This document shows positions 11,129 to 22,379 of a stretch of 64,000 nt of DNA, one piece after another. Numbering within the stretch: position 1 is the first letter of the stretch; each line of letters opens with the position of its first letter. Location: positions 11,881,467-11,945,466 of the forward strand of contig JABBOT010000009.1 of NCBI GenBank assembly GCA_016165875.1. Reading direction: 5' to 3'. Position numbers and translations under genes: made by a program. The stretch is from Acanthopleura granulata (Eukaryota; Mollusca; Polyplacophora; Chitonida; Chitonidae). Under the pieces are notes generated by a model that saw only the letters and a list, made by a program, of their open reading frames with translations, searched no databases and was not told the DNA's origin.

Positions 11129-11254
11129 AAAAGAATTATCAGTTTAACGACGGAGGAGATTTTACAGTTTCAAATTGACTTCGTCAACATCAGTATCGAT
11201 TTGTAGGCAATAATAATGCCCAGGAGTTCTATGCGTAAGCCAGACCGCCTCGAA

Positions 11255-11605
11255 GGCCTGGTGTTAAGAGCGTCCGCCTCGAGGTGGAGATCCGGGATCA
11301 ACCCCGGGTCAGGTCATACCAAAGACTTGGCACGTCTTCCTGCCTCGCGTGGCGTTCAGCATTGAGAGGTTATGGAACAAGGAAACAGCTCTGGTCAGCC
11401 AGGTGTCAGTATAATGTTACTGGGTGAGGTGTCATGTCTGGTGTCTTCGGCATGATGTTCCAGTGGCGGCAGCACTTTGGCGGTACGGACTTGCTCTGCC
11501 ACAATACACACAGTATATATACATTCTAAGAACTCCTTGTCGTCAAATGGCTGAAAAATTCTTAAGTACGACGTAACACCTAAGCATACATACATACATC
11601 CATGC
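11255..11605 (+). mobile_element. SINE family B, full length
   Basis: The head is intact: CCTGGTGTTAAGAGCGTCCG (A-box region), then GGGATCAACCCCGGGTC (B box). The body follows (CAGTATAATGTTACTGGGTG, TCGGCATGATGTTCCAG, ACACAGTATATATACATTC) with a TAAGTACGACGTAACACC 3' end and a (CATA)n tail. It starts about 130 bp upstream of the sulfotransferase ATG on the opposite strand. Confidence 0.8.
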
Positions 11606-11639
11606 ATATATGTAGGCACACAGCACACACATATACCTT

Positions 11640-12930
11640 TCTACCGCATGTGCCCTTTTGTTCACAATGTGAAGTTTAAAATACATGCTTAAAAATACGT
11701 TACACAAATTCCTGATTCAAGATTTAATTCCATACCAAGCAGTAGCCGAAATCCCAAGTAGTTAGAAAATTTTGGTAAGCCCATGCACGGGAAAAATCGC
11801 TAATCTACAAATTACGTTACGATGTAAATGTAATTTTCGGGTCATCATTTTGTCGGCTTCCGTCTTCATTGTAACCTCGGGCGTTGACGTTCACTGCGTT
11901 ATGGTGACTATAACTAAGAACTTGGGTGAATGCACACACCTGGAATCAGGTTGAGCAAAATTGGTTCCAGAGATTGGAATTGCGTTTCAAAGTGCCACTC
12001 TGGTCAGAATACAAATTGCGTAGAAATATTCTAATGATATGAAAGAAATCCTACGGAGTAAGAAAATCATGTCATAGATCGATATATTTACCGGTAATAT
12101 CTCACAGGTGGCTAAAATATAGGCTTAGACTCGGTTTGGGTTTGGAGATTCATACGGAATGTTCAACAACACTGAACGTCACACGAAGACATAACACTAC
12201 AACAAATGTATAAATGCATCGATAAAGAATCGCATATAAAGCTCTAAAAAGCATACCATTTTTACTTTCGTCATGCATTTTCCATATACTTTTTCTATAG
12301 GATCATGCGCTCAAAGGAGGCCGACATAAATTTCCCATCTACTTATGTGTTAAAGTTTAGTGTCGTTGCGCAGACCCAGAATCTATAAGCCTCATACCGC
12401 CTTCACCTTTTGTTAGCGAAATGTGAGACAATAATGGTAAAACATCTTGACAAATCCTTACGGATGAATGTTGTACCGCGAGCCATGGCAACACATGTAA
12501 AAGAAGTCTCCCACTGCCAGCTTGAAAATACTAATTTGAGTTTCAGCCCGCTTCTAAATGTGTGCATCCACCAAAGTTTCAACTAAAACTCATCAAACCA
12601 AAAGTGGCGGTAAACATCAAAGTCTGCATTACAGAATGATACCTACCACATGAAAAAAGCACATGCACAAAACAGCCAGAACCCGCCCCAGTTGTCTTCT
12701 TAATAATGCTTAAGCCATGTTGCCGAAAGTGGGTGTTGTAAGTTGTTACTACTTAAGTATTTACATGATCAGTTAGAATACAACCCTATCTGAGCAAGAA
12801 AGCTGACGTGCGGCAAATATCATCCGTTACATGTGATCGTTTGCCTACTATTACTCTAGTCGTCCCTGCTCTCGTTTTACTCTGTGTGCAATAGTCTGTT
12901 ATGTTGTACCATTTCGACCAGAGCATACAG
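11640..12930. other. Intergenic stretch, nothing recognised
   Basis: No long frame, tRNA or repeat family seen. Any upstream exon or promoter of the sulfotransferase gene would lie in or beyond this interval, but I cannot point to one. Confidence 0.4.
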
Positions 12931-12931
12931 A

Positions 12932-13140
12932 CTTTATTTATTTATTTATTTATTTATCTATTTATTTATCTGATTAGTGTTTTACACCATACTCAGGAAT
13001 ATTTCACTTATACCACGGCGGCCGACATTATGGTGGGAGGAAACCGGGCAGAGCCTGGCGGAAACCCACGATTATCCGCAGGCTGCTGGCGGGCCTTCCC
13101 ACATACTGCCGGCGAGAAAGCTAGCATGAGCTGGACTTGA
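12932..13140 (-). mobile_element. SINE family A, 3' portion, with long (AAAT)n tail
   Basis: The tail appears on the plus strand as nine or more TTTA/TTTA-like units (12932-12970). The body then reads GTGTTTTACACCATACTCAGG, GCGGCCGACATTATGGTGGG and GGGCAGAGCCTGGCGGAAAC, and ends at AGCATGAGCTGGACTTGAAC, the reverse complement of the tRNA-like B-box area. Confidence 0.8.
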
Positions 13141-13312
13141 ACCACATACATACACAGGTTTTATTACATACATATACACACACTCACGCCGATACGCGTT
13201 AGGCATCAAAATAATGTTTAGTAACTTCACCGAGAACTGCTCTCTGTTCATTATGAAATGACTGCTTTGGCCAACAGCTGGTGCACGCGAGGGCCAGGGG
13301 ATCGAAGATGCA

Positions 13313-13500
13313 GTTTATTTGTTTATTTATTTCATTGGTGTTTTACGCCGTACTCAAGAATATTTCACTTCCACGACGGCGGCCAGCATTATGGTGGCAG
13401 GAAACCGCACAAAGCCCGGGGTAAACCCACGACCATCCGCTGGTTGCTGGCAGACCTTCCCATGCATGGCCGGAGAGGAAGCCAGCATGAAATATACAGT
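13313..13500 (-). mobile_element. SINE family A, 3' portion
   Basis: Same landmarks as the copy 370 bp upstream and in the same orientation: GTGTTTTACGCCGTACTCAA, GGCGGCCAGCATTATGGTGG, ACAAAGCCCGGGGTAAACCC and GGCCGGAGAGGAAGCCAGC. The tRNA-like head is missing. Confidence 0.8.
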
Positions 13501-13924
13501 TTAGGTCGTCTAGCTCTCACGCTGAGAGAGACCAGTCATCGATTGGAACGACTGATTTACAACAGTTTTCAACTAATTTACAACACTTTGAGAGTTAGCA
13601 CAGAAAGAGCTTGGTGACAGGGGGCAAGGGGCCGTTAAACCTTCGCTCCCTTCAATTTACAGCTGTTTCCTTATGCTCAAGAGCAATACTCTTATGTTGG
13701 CTTAAGTGCGCCGGCACGCAGTATAATGGGTGAAAAGCCACTAAAATTATGATTACAGGTTCAATGATCTTGCGGACTCTGTTTGTACTGAGATATTCGC
13801 TGCATATATTTATGTGCTCTCTCTGGCTATTCAAGTTAATCCAATTTCTCTCAACTGACTGAATCCTTCTCCACTTTCGATGCCAATCATTCGTGGTTTT
13901 AAACATGTTCTCGCCACGATAAGG

Positions 13925-13978
13925 CTGACAAATGGCCTATGTGGCGTAATGCCATAACCATTCATTCATTTATTCGAT
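13925..13978 (+). repeat. Repeat family C fragment with (ATTC)n tail
   Basis: AAGGCTGACAAATGGCCTATGTGGCGTAATGCCATAACC is followed by CATTCATTCATT. It matches the three adjacent copies at 43405-43625, and the short ATTC tail suggests a retroposed element. Confidence 0.5.
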
Positions 13979-14009
13979 GTCAGACAGAACGTGGTTTTGG
14001 TAAAGTACA

Positions 14010-14170
14010 CAATTTATTCATTTATTTGATTGTCGTCCATCGACACCTCGCGCAAAGTTGAAAAATTTCCAACTTCTACGATGGTGGGGGATTTTAATGG
14101 GTGTGAGAAACCGGGGAGTTCAGCTGATAAACCACCGACTTCGACAAACTTCTGACCAGCTTTGACACGT
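14010..14170. repeat. Repeat family D copy
   Basis: The order TCTACGATGGTGGGGGATTTTAATGGGTG, GAGAAACCGGGGAGTTCAG, TAAACCACCGACTTCGACAA parallels segments at 49447-49545 and 60505-60645. It is distantly similar in layout to SINE family A but has different words. Confidence 0.45.
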
Positions 14171-15900
14171 GTCACAAATACACTTGCATGCCATATTGGT
14201 TGGAAATTTTGAAGTCATCTTCAACGAAGCTATTAAACAAAGAGTTACGTGCAGGTATGAACTACCACGGTGACGTGGCCACGGCCGCAGTGGTGGCTGC
14301 GATGGAAGTTACGCTAACGGCACTTTGTGAAAGGGACACATAGTGCCAGCGACGTCGATAACCTTAACGTTAAATCCGACATTCGCACCGCACTCGTCAA
14401 CCCAAGAAGGGGCGTTCCAATTAAATCGATAATCGTGAGATCCACTTCCAAAACAACTTATAATAACATTTCCCAACGGAATACATACGAAACTATTCCA
14501 TGTAAATGTAGTAAATACAGAGGGTAGCGTGTAAGAGAGAAGCAGTAATCTGTTTCGAGTAAAGCGGGGAATACAATGGACCTTTCACCTTTGTCAGTCA
14601 AGAATGCGTTTTTGACTAATCATAATCATTATTGTTGCTAGCAGGTCAACCGGATGTCCCACACACTGACTAAAAATGTCCAATTTTTTGTGACGTCATG
14701 ACGCCACAATCTCGTCACCGGGAAAGGAATGAAAAGTAAAGTTGTCACGAGAAGGGGTGGTGGGACATCGGATGTGGTGGATCTATCAATCCAATTCAAA
14801 AGACAAGATCTTAGTCGGCAAGTAAATTTCGGGATAAATACAGCTATAAGCAATTCATTCGCGCAATATTCTATCACCGGCACCAAAATTTAATATGGAA
14901 CAGCACTTATGTATGTCCTGTCAGTCTGAATGCAGAAAATAAACAAACAATAATTGTCACTCTATTTTTTTTAAATATGGCCAGTTCCTGGGTGAATCCA
15001 AGTATGCTACATGTTTGTGAAATGATAATGTAAATTACCCTTCTACATTATTCCATAAACCTACAAACACCTAACAGTTATAATAACTAATAAGTTAATA
15101 CATTGGCTAATGCATTTTTGATGTGCTTTAATGCCTGACGAAACTGACTAATTTAATAACATCATCAGCCTTCAAACCAAGATCCCTGTAATATAAAGAA
15201 TTACGCCTGAGAGTGCTCTTTGGGGAAATGTTGGTTCAAATCCAACCAGAGAATGGGTACATGTATTTTTCTCTCTCCCTCAATTTACTAACCTTATCAT
15301 GCACATTTTTGCATTCTACTCATGTACTAATTAATATATGGTCTGTGTTTATTCATCTTTCTCTCTAGCCTACATTTATGACACATCTTCATTTTTTACT
15401 AACGAATGGCATTTTCTCCCATTTTCTCTATCATTATCACTTATGGTTCATACATGTGCTCTTAGAAACCTGAAAGATCTCTCCTTTCATATATTGGGGA
15501 TGCATGTAATATGTTTATCACCCATCTGCATCCCAATTTCAGTCCTTTCCATTTACCATTTAATATCCTATTACTAATTCATATAATATATATGCATTGA
15601 CATTCATCTATCTTTAACTCATTAACGATATTTAATTTACTTTACAATGAGAATTTCTCTAACGAACTGCATTTTGAAATTCTAATACTTGTGTGTACAG
15701 TATTTATCATATGCATATCAAAAACACGTAAAACAGTTATGGTACCTCTTTGTTGTTCAAAAAGTGATTGATACGGTGTAATAGTTAAAAACTGAACAAC
15801 TTTTGTAATGAAGTACAGGTGACAAAATGATCTTCGTGCAGCATTTACAAGTAGATGAATAAACATGGAGATGACATGAAAAATCGTATCCAGTGGCATT
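14171..15900. other. Intergenic stretch, nothing recognised
   Basis: Mostly AT-rich, with short frames on both strands. None has a recognisable domain. The right end may belong to the 5' side of the transposase remnant that follows. Confidence 0.4.
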
Positions 15901-15925
15901 ATTGAACTTTTTAAATGTGCATTTT

Positions 15926-15962
15926 TGTTTGTTTGTTTGTTTGTTTGTTTGTTTTGTTTTGT
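15926..15962. repeat. (GTTT)n microsatellite
   Basis: About eight GTTT units followed by two GTTTT units. They immediately precede the TTTTTAACATTTCAG tract at the start of the transposase remnant and supply its pyrimidine-rich context. Confidence 0.85.
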
Positions 15963-15976
15963 TTTTAACATTTCAG

Positions 15977-16876
15977 TATTTGTGTGACAATCTCCGTCCT
16001 GGGGTTAAAAAGGAGGACACTAAGACGAGGAAGATTCTTTCAGTTGAAAAGAGGGTGGCCATTGCGTTGTGGCGTTTGGATACCAACGTCGATTACAGGA
16101 TCATAGGACATCTATTTGGCATTGCAAAATGTACTGCATGTGTTGCTTAGTCTTGAAATATGTAGAGCATTAGTAGAAGTGCTTATGCCATTTTATGTGT
16201 GTATTCCCAATGAAAGTAATTTTACTGAAATAATGCCTGCTTTTCACACTAGATGGTAATTTCCATAGATGGCACACACTTCCTGATTAAAGCACCAGAA
16301 ATATGTCCCAAGGATTACTATAATAGAAAAGGCTGGTTCAGTGTTCCAATGCTGGGTCTAGATGATTTCCCTTACGGGTTCTTAAATGTTTGCGCTGTAT
16401 TTGAGCATTTGCAAACAGTAATCTTTACTCACTGTGTGATAATACTTACATGCAAGATTACATTTAGATATTAATGATATCAATATCCCTCCTGTCATTT
16501 TAGGCGAGTCTGCTTATTCACTGTTGTCCCGCCCCATGAAGCCATACTTTGATTCCGGCAATTCGACAAAAGGACAAAAACATTTCAGTCGGGTTAGGGT
16601 GGTTACAGAAAATACAGATGGACAACTTAAAGGTAGATGGAGAATCCTGTTAAAAAGAAAGGATACAGAGTTAAGGACTCTGTAGTCAGTTCAGCATGTG
16701 TTACTCTCCACAACATCTGTTAGTCCTTTAATGAAGCCTATAATCCACACTGGGATAACAGGACAGATGATGAAATCCTGGAGCAACCAGCTCATGTTCC
16801 ATGTCCCAGGGAAGATCCAACATCGGAGACAATAAGAGATCCACTTAAAGCATTTGTAAATGAACACCCTTTGTAA
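15977..16876 (+). pseudogene. PIF/Harbinger transposase remnant (HARBI1-like), decayed
   Basis: Four blocks in different frames rebuild parts of a HARBI1-like nuclease. (1) 15977-16147 encodes CDNLRPGVKKEDTKTRK followed by SVEKRVAIALWRLDTN and IGHLFGIAKCTACV, the N-terminal helix-turn-helix region. It is preceded by a possible 3' splice site and ends at TAG 16148. (2) 16155-16256, in another frame, reads EICRALVEVLMPFYV and ends at TAA 16257. (3) From 16253, IDGTHFLIKAPEICPKDYYN and RKGWFSVPMLGLDDF hold the first catalytic Asp region (IDGTH). (4) 16503-16876, after a TTTTAG splice-like end, reads GESAYSLLSRPMKPYF and KGQKHFSRVRVVTE, then a frameshift at about 16682, SSACVTLHNIC, a TAG at 16721, and a C-terminal tail. 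The segment with the second catalytic Asp is missing. Introns could explain some breaks, but not the shift and stop in block 4. No terminal repeats found. Confidence 0.8.
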
Positions 16877-18060
16877 TGCCCAAGCTTCTAATCAGTGTAT
16901 GAACAAGTGAGGATGCATATTAAACTTAATAATAAAAGAAAAATCCACTTTAATTTTTAAAAAAAATTACTTCTTTTTTGCGGACAAATACCTAGTAATC
17001 TGTTCTTATTTGGTAAGTTTTAGCCCCATGTAGGAGTTGAATCCCTGTATTTAATACATAAGCATTTCTACATTTTTTCCAATGACGAATGTAAATTTTG
17101 ATTTAATATTTGTTCTAACGTAGCTCTTCCTGGAAAATGTGAACAACAAAATTTCTCAATTTTTAACCATATTGCGGCCAGTTCGTTCTGCATTTTACTA
17201 ATTAAATACACAATAAAAGAAGGAATGTTTTACCGAAAAATGCTGATTATTGAATTATTTCTTTCCCTTTTACAGGTGGACCATCAGCTATTTTAATGAG
17301 ATGCATGGCTATATTCAACAGAAACGTATCTTTTGTCATTCTTGTCCTATATATGAAGATATATTCAAAGCACTTTCAAAGCAGCTGAACATGAAATTAT
17401 ATTTCTGAAACCCTTAAAAAATGTGCTGGGTTTGGTACTTCTAAAATTTTGAAGATGTAGACCTTAAAAAATTATTCAAACCACTCTCAGCATACATGAA
17501 AGAACTAACATTAAAGTGAACAGACTACAGTCATTTTTATTTTTAACTAAAATTCAACAAATACTAACTTCACAGTGAAAAAGTTTTTCCTAGGCATTTC
17601 CTTGAATATTTTTTACAATACCGTCTCCCATGGAAAACCATATTTTCAGAGCAAGTTAATTTACAGTAAAGACGTATTATCAGTAAGAAGATAAATGTTT
17701 TGGTGTTTCCTTTGTTAGTGATGAAATACTGAATGGGGTACAGCATTTATGCAATCTAAGAAAACATCAGGAAATTCTTATTTTCTCTCTATCATGACTT
17801 ATTTGAATAATTTCTGAAGAATTTTTAACATACTTTATTTGACACTTTATTCAATTTTATTCAAAAAATGAAAGAAAAAAATCTGCATGTTTGCAATTTT
17901 AAAAACAGTATTGCAATTGTATGATGTTCTGTACTACGCAAAGTAAATCCAAGCGGTTGTGTTCTTTCTGATGATGCTACTTTACAATAAGTTTGTCTTT
18001 CCTAATCTGCAAACGGAAATGCGTGTTTGCTAGAACATATCCAAGAAAACAATTTACTCT
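16877..18060. other. AT-rich intergenic stretch, nothing recognised
   Basis: Long runs of A and T and frequent AATAAA-like words on both strands. No supported gene or repeat. Confidence 0.45.
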
Positions 18061-18185
18061 GTAAAAAGACCCTCTTAAAGAAGTAATATACTGATTATAA
18101 CTGTTTGTAAGTGGGGGTAATAAGAAGTATCTTGCAGCCCTTGGTGGAAAGGTGATTGCTGTTTCATCGGCTTTTTATGAACCTT

Positions 18186-18279
18186 CCCGTCCCTGACTGT
18201 ACCGTCCAACTGTGACAGAATACCTTCGCTTTCCCGTCCCTGACTGTACCGTCCAACTCTGACAGAATACCTTCGCTTT
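18186..18279. repeat. 47-bp direct duplication, two units
   Basis: CCCGTCCCTGACTGTACCGT...ACCTTCGCTTT occurs at 18186-18232 and again at 18233-18279. There is one clear substitution (CTGTGA versus CTCTGA), so the duplication is recent. Confidence 0.85.
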
Positions 18280-19649
18280 CCCAAAGGCAAAGCAGCAGTA
18301 TTTTCTACCTCTCTGTCCAGTTTTTGCCCCGAACGTCAACATTTTCTGCCTTTATGACACTTAGCAGATGGGCTGTCAACAATGTTACATGATAGCAATA
18401 CAGCGCCACCTGTTGGTGAGCCGGCGCCTTTTTGCGTTTACACGGACGAGAACGGTGGACTAAACTGAGCCGTTCTGATTTAGGCCACCGAAATTGGCCA
18501 ATCAAAAAAAGCAGTTCTAAATGTAGCCGGTTTCTTTTAGTCAACCTTTTTTCGGTAGTATACAGATCTGAGCCAGCCTCGCGCCGGCCTCGAGCTACAT
18601 ATGTTTCCTAGTGTAACCGCCGCTATACACTTTGTAAAATTCAAGAAACTTAGAGTGAAAGCATTTGATAAAATCTTTGACACACTACTTTTTTAAATCA
18701 AATAACTTGTGACACACACTGAAATCATAACATTTTACAGAGGCCGCGAGGCGAAGTATGTACAAGACTCACCACCCTACCCCCACCCTACACGCGCCTC
18801 ACCCAAGCCTAACACCTTTCTCGTTTCACTCCACAACACCCTCTATGTCTGAATGGACACGGCATGGTTGGGAATAAACTTAATGGAGCGTTTCTACATT
18901 TGAGCAGAAACGTTTGTCCTTCATTAATCACTGCGAACAAAATACTTCTTTCTGCCCACCAACAAAATCAAATACAAAGCTTACTGGCAGCAAATCGATA
19001 TTAAGGAAAATAATAAAAACTTGTGCCGGACCAACAGACTCCCAGTCTCGTACTGGTTTTGGGGTCAACCGCCAGAAGTTCACGTCGCTTAATGGACTAC
19101 GCTATGGGCCGATCTATAGACCTTTTACAACACAATGGAGACATCAGATGATAAAGAAACTAAATATCCCATCAGCCTGTCACTGTATGCCTGTCCTGTA
19201 AATGCTCACCAGGTAAATTTTTTAAGTTACTGCAATTGTCCCACTTGCCTCCGGTAGAATATCTTTGTTCTCCTTTTTAGCGCCAGGAACACAAGCTATA
19301 CCTTAGTCCTTGACTATTACTCGCCTCAAAACGAAGTGCTAAATATTTCATCCCAGCTTTGTAGTTTATATGCCAATTCACTTGGTCAAAATAGTGGTGC
19401 GGAGAAGCGTTCTCGGTAGCATTTCGCTAATACTTGCCATGCAAACCTGTACCTGAACAGGGAGTTTGTACATTTCCCCCCGCTCTCATTGTTCACAGGA
19501 CGTTCTTAACATTTAGCATATGTTGTCGACGACATTTACGCAGTCCAAAGTTCGTTGAAGGCAACTTGCCTTGAATCTGTATATGGTATGTATGCAGGTG
19601 TATATGTACACACGTGGGAAGGTCAGTTAGTAACGTGTTGAAGGTCGAC

Positions 19650-19740
19650 CGCCGGTTTTGTCTGCCCATAAAACTGACCGTCGTGATAATAAACGAAAAT
19701 TCTTGTGTATGACATTAAACAATAAATAAATAAATAAATA
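19650..19740 (+). mobile_element. SINE family A, 3' fragment
   Basis: CTGACCGTCGTGATAATAAACGAAAATTCTTGTGTATGACATTAAA plus an (AATA)n tail corresponds to the family-A 3' end. It lies inside duplication copy 1, matching the fragment in copy 2 at 21180-21265. Confidence 0.5.
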
Positions 19741-19798
19741 CATGTCAGTGCTGCATTTCATGAAAGTTTATTACAAACTGCTTTCGCCAAATCTGTTT

Positions 19799-19827
19799 TA
19801 TTGTAGGTATATTAAATACCTACAATA
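19799..19827. repeat. Perfect short hairpin, 12-bp arms, 5-base loop
   Basis: TATTGTAGGTAT (19799-19810) pairs exactly with ATACCTACAATA (19816-19827). It is absent from the corresponding place in duplication copy 2, so it arose or was lost after the duplication. Confidence 0.7.
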
Positions 19828-20246
19828 TACACCTAAGTGTTGCATTTCACGAAAGCGTGTTCTGGGTAGCTCTAATAACCAAACAGCAACAAATGCAAGC
19901 ACCAAACTTTGTAATACGCCGTATATATGTTTCGAGTGTAGCGTCATGCATTGCACATGAATGAGAGTGGATCATTGAGCGTGGGATAAACAGAAGCCTT
20001 GTGGTCATCATGCCTGTGCTTGAAGGATTCAGCTCAGTTCTAGATTTTTACTTGTATTTTTCTAACCGTTTCCACTTGGAAGTGTTCCCGATCCCGTGTA
20101 AAATCACAGATTTCAAGAAGAGATTGCATAAAATGAGCGAATAAAACTGAATTGCGTGAGGTTACCGAGGGTTGCTATGCTTTAACAAATCCACTTGGGT
20201 TTCTTTGTCCCGTTTCGAGGAAGTTGCATACCTTATGAATGTAATA

Positions 20247-21420
20247 TTTTAGAGTGAAGGTTTTTGTTAAAATATCTTTGACAAGCTAGTTTTTTAGTAA
20301 ATCAAATAGCTTGATTTAGAGATTCCACAGAGATCTGAGTCATCACATTTTACATAGCGGAAATATGTATAAGACTCTTCACCCCACACCGCTTTACCCA
20401 AGCCCCTCCCGGGTATTATCCCCGCCTCACCTGACCTCACCTTACCCTACCTACCCGAAAGGCTACGGCATGGTTCGTCAATATTGGGACCCAATTAATG
20501 GAGCGGGAGAACAGTTGAGCAGAAGCATTTGTCCGACATTATTCACTGCGAAAAAATACTTCTGTTTGTCACAACACCATTGAGGATGAAATTTCAGGCA
20601 TTAACACACTGACGACAACACGAAGACAAAGCTTACTGGCAGCAAATCGACGTCAAGGAAAACAGTAAAGCATGTGCCGGACCGGTAGACTCTCAGCCTC
20701 ATTTCGGTCTCTGAGTTAATCTCCAAGTTCACCTTACTTGGTAAGCTAGCTACACACGGTCGATCTATTGATCCGCGCAAACCCAGTGGATATCGAATCT
20801 AAAGAAACTGCCCCATGAGCTTGTCACTGCGTGCAGAGGAATGTTCAATAGGGACTGAACGCTCTGGATTGTTTTACTTACTTCAATGCTACATAAAACT
20901 GTGCCACTTGATACAGTATCATGGGTCTGGTTTTTGGCGCCAGGGAAGCAACAGTCTCGTATAGCTCGTCTCAAACTGAAACTGCTAAATATTTCATCTC
21001 GGCGTTGAAGTTAAGTCTGTCAGTCCACTTGGTTGAAGCCGTGGTACGGAGAAGCGTTTTGCTAATGCTTGTCTTTCACAATACCGCATTTGAACAGGGT
21101 ACGAGCACAGTTCCAACGCTCTAATTTTGCGTCTTAAATCAATATACGGAGCACAACGTCAAATGTGGGAAGTCCATCCGCAAACTTGCCTGTTTCCCTT
21201 GCCCATACAGCTGACCGCCGTGTTGCAAATGGAAAATTCTCGAGTATGGCGTTAAATAAGAATCAGACAACATACATAAACACTCACAATGTACATGTAA
21301 GCGTTGTATTTCCTGAACGTGTGTTTCGGATAGCTTTGGTCCAATATGTTTTAATAAGGGTATATAAAGGGCTGTGAAAATCAAGCGACAACTAAAACAA
21401 GCGCCGTACTTCATAACAAA
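20247..21420 (+). repeat. Diverged segmental duplication, copy 2
   Basis: Colinear with 18640-19925 at an offset of about 1.6 kb, with small insertions and deletions. Matching landmarks include CATCACATTTTACATAGCGG, GGCATGGTTCGTCAATATTG, ACAAAGCTTACTGGCAGCAA, TGTGCCGGACCGGTAGACT, CGCCAGGGAAGCAACAGTC and GTACGGAGAAGCGTTTTGC. The start (AGAGTGAAGG...TTTGACAA) also occurs as a third, short copy near 40105. Confidence 0.75.
21180..21265 (+). mobile_element. SINE family A, 3' fragment
   Basis: CAGCTGACCGCCGTGTTGCAAATGGAAAATTCTCGAGTATGGCG and TTAAATAAG match the family-A 3' end. It occupies the same relative position in duplication copy 2 as 19650-19740 does in copy 1. Confidence 0.55.
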
Positions 21421-21424
21421 GCGG

Positions 21425-22140
21425 ACTTCAAATCATTGTGTATTGCTTCACTTGATGGACTAAGTCAGATGTATGGACAAAATGTTAAACCATACGTTTT
21501 CTATCTTGTGTCAACTGACTGCATTTTTAAATGTTCTCCAACAAAGTGTGCAGTTTTCGACGACTAAGTTTTGCCCGACCTATAAAACCATTCAACATGC
21601 CGTCAATACTATTTCATATAAATGAAATAAATATTAATAACTACCCGAAATCGTTGTCACAATATTAATATGTCTCGCTGCCAAATAAACTACACTCTTC
21701 ACGCGGTATTCACACTAGCTCGGAATGGTATTAACTATTGCGATAAGTATAGACTTAAAAGAAAAGAACACATTTATACAACCTTCACTTTAAATGAAAG
21801 AGCTATACAAAGTATGTGGAATATTATTTTTTTTACATTTTTTTAAGGTTTCGTAAAACAGACAAACTGTTTTAGACATCGTCATGTTTTACAAAATCCA
21901 CCTACTCGGAGCATACAGCAAGTCCCGCCGTGTTTTAGGCTTGTCCAATGAAAATCCTCCTTTCCTCCTCCTGAATATTCATTTTGACTTCACTGTGTTT
22001 AGGGTTTTACTCCTACCATTTAATTAACGTGCATTTCCAGTCTCAGCTAAATATGTTCAAACATCGTGATAATCGTGGATTTTAAGTTCTGTTAAAACCA
22101 ACTCTAAAAAGAAAGAGTTTGAGATGTACTAGAGGATCAC
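21425..22140. other. Upstream flank of the THAP fragment, nothing recognised
   Basis: AT-rich, no supported gene. The last 60 bases before the ATG at 22144 could be a 5' untranslated region, but no promoter element is clear. Confidence 0.35.
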
Positions 22141-22143
22141 ATC

Positions 22144-22250
22144 ATGCCTACATGCGTGGCTGTAGGCTGCCAAAATGTATCTGAATTGCGATGCCCTGAA
22201 GGCAGAGAGCGCAACCTGTACTTTCACAGACTGCCCGTCAAGCCAGAAAT
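22144..22250 (+). CDS. N-terminal half of a THAP zinc-finger domain, probable first exon or fragment
   Basis: The ATG opens MPTCVAVGCQNVSE and continues to RNLYFHRLPVKPE. The first two zinc ligands of the C2CH THAP finger are present (C4 and C9), followed by the family-typical F-H-R-x-P motif. THAP domains bind DNA and occur in chromatin factors and in P-element-type transposases. After KPE the frame stays open to 22374 but no longer resembles a THAP domain. The Trp and the second Cys-x2-His pair are missing, so the rest would need a splice or has been lost. I saw no strong donor site, and no matching second half lies within several kilobases. Fragment or pseudogene is as likely as a live exon. 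Confidence 0.55.
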
Positions 22251-22379
22251 CCCGGTTCTCACTCACTTGAGCTTGATGCGTGGTGGGTCAAACTACTGCT
22301 CTCGGCCTCACTCCTCTGCGATTCAAACTGGTAGCCTTGTAAGGCGAAGTTACATTTACCATCATCAGAACTAGAGCTT

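Larger units (their letters stand above)
18640..19925 (+). repeat. Diverged segmental duplication, copy 1
   Basis: Colinear blocks shared with 20247-21420 include: AGAGTGAAAGCATTTGATAA; CATAACATTTTACAGAGGC; GCATGGTTGGGAATAA / TTAATGGAGCG; AAAGCTTACTGGCAGCAAATCG followed by TGTGCCGGACC; CGCCAGGAACACAAGC; GCTAAATATTTCATCYCGGC; CGGAGAAGCGTT; and a final GTGTTGCATTTCACGAAAGCG. A SINE-A fragment (19650-19740) sits at the same relative place as one in copy 2. No frame is conserved across the two copies, so it is probably a non-coding or transposon-derived unit. Confidence 0.75.

Noticed and set aside
12901..13617. Open frames with an EYFTYTTAA / GGNR phrase
   Set aside because: They are chance translations of SINE family A and recur at most copies.
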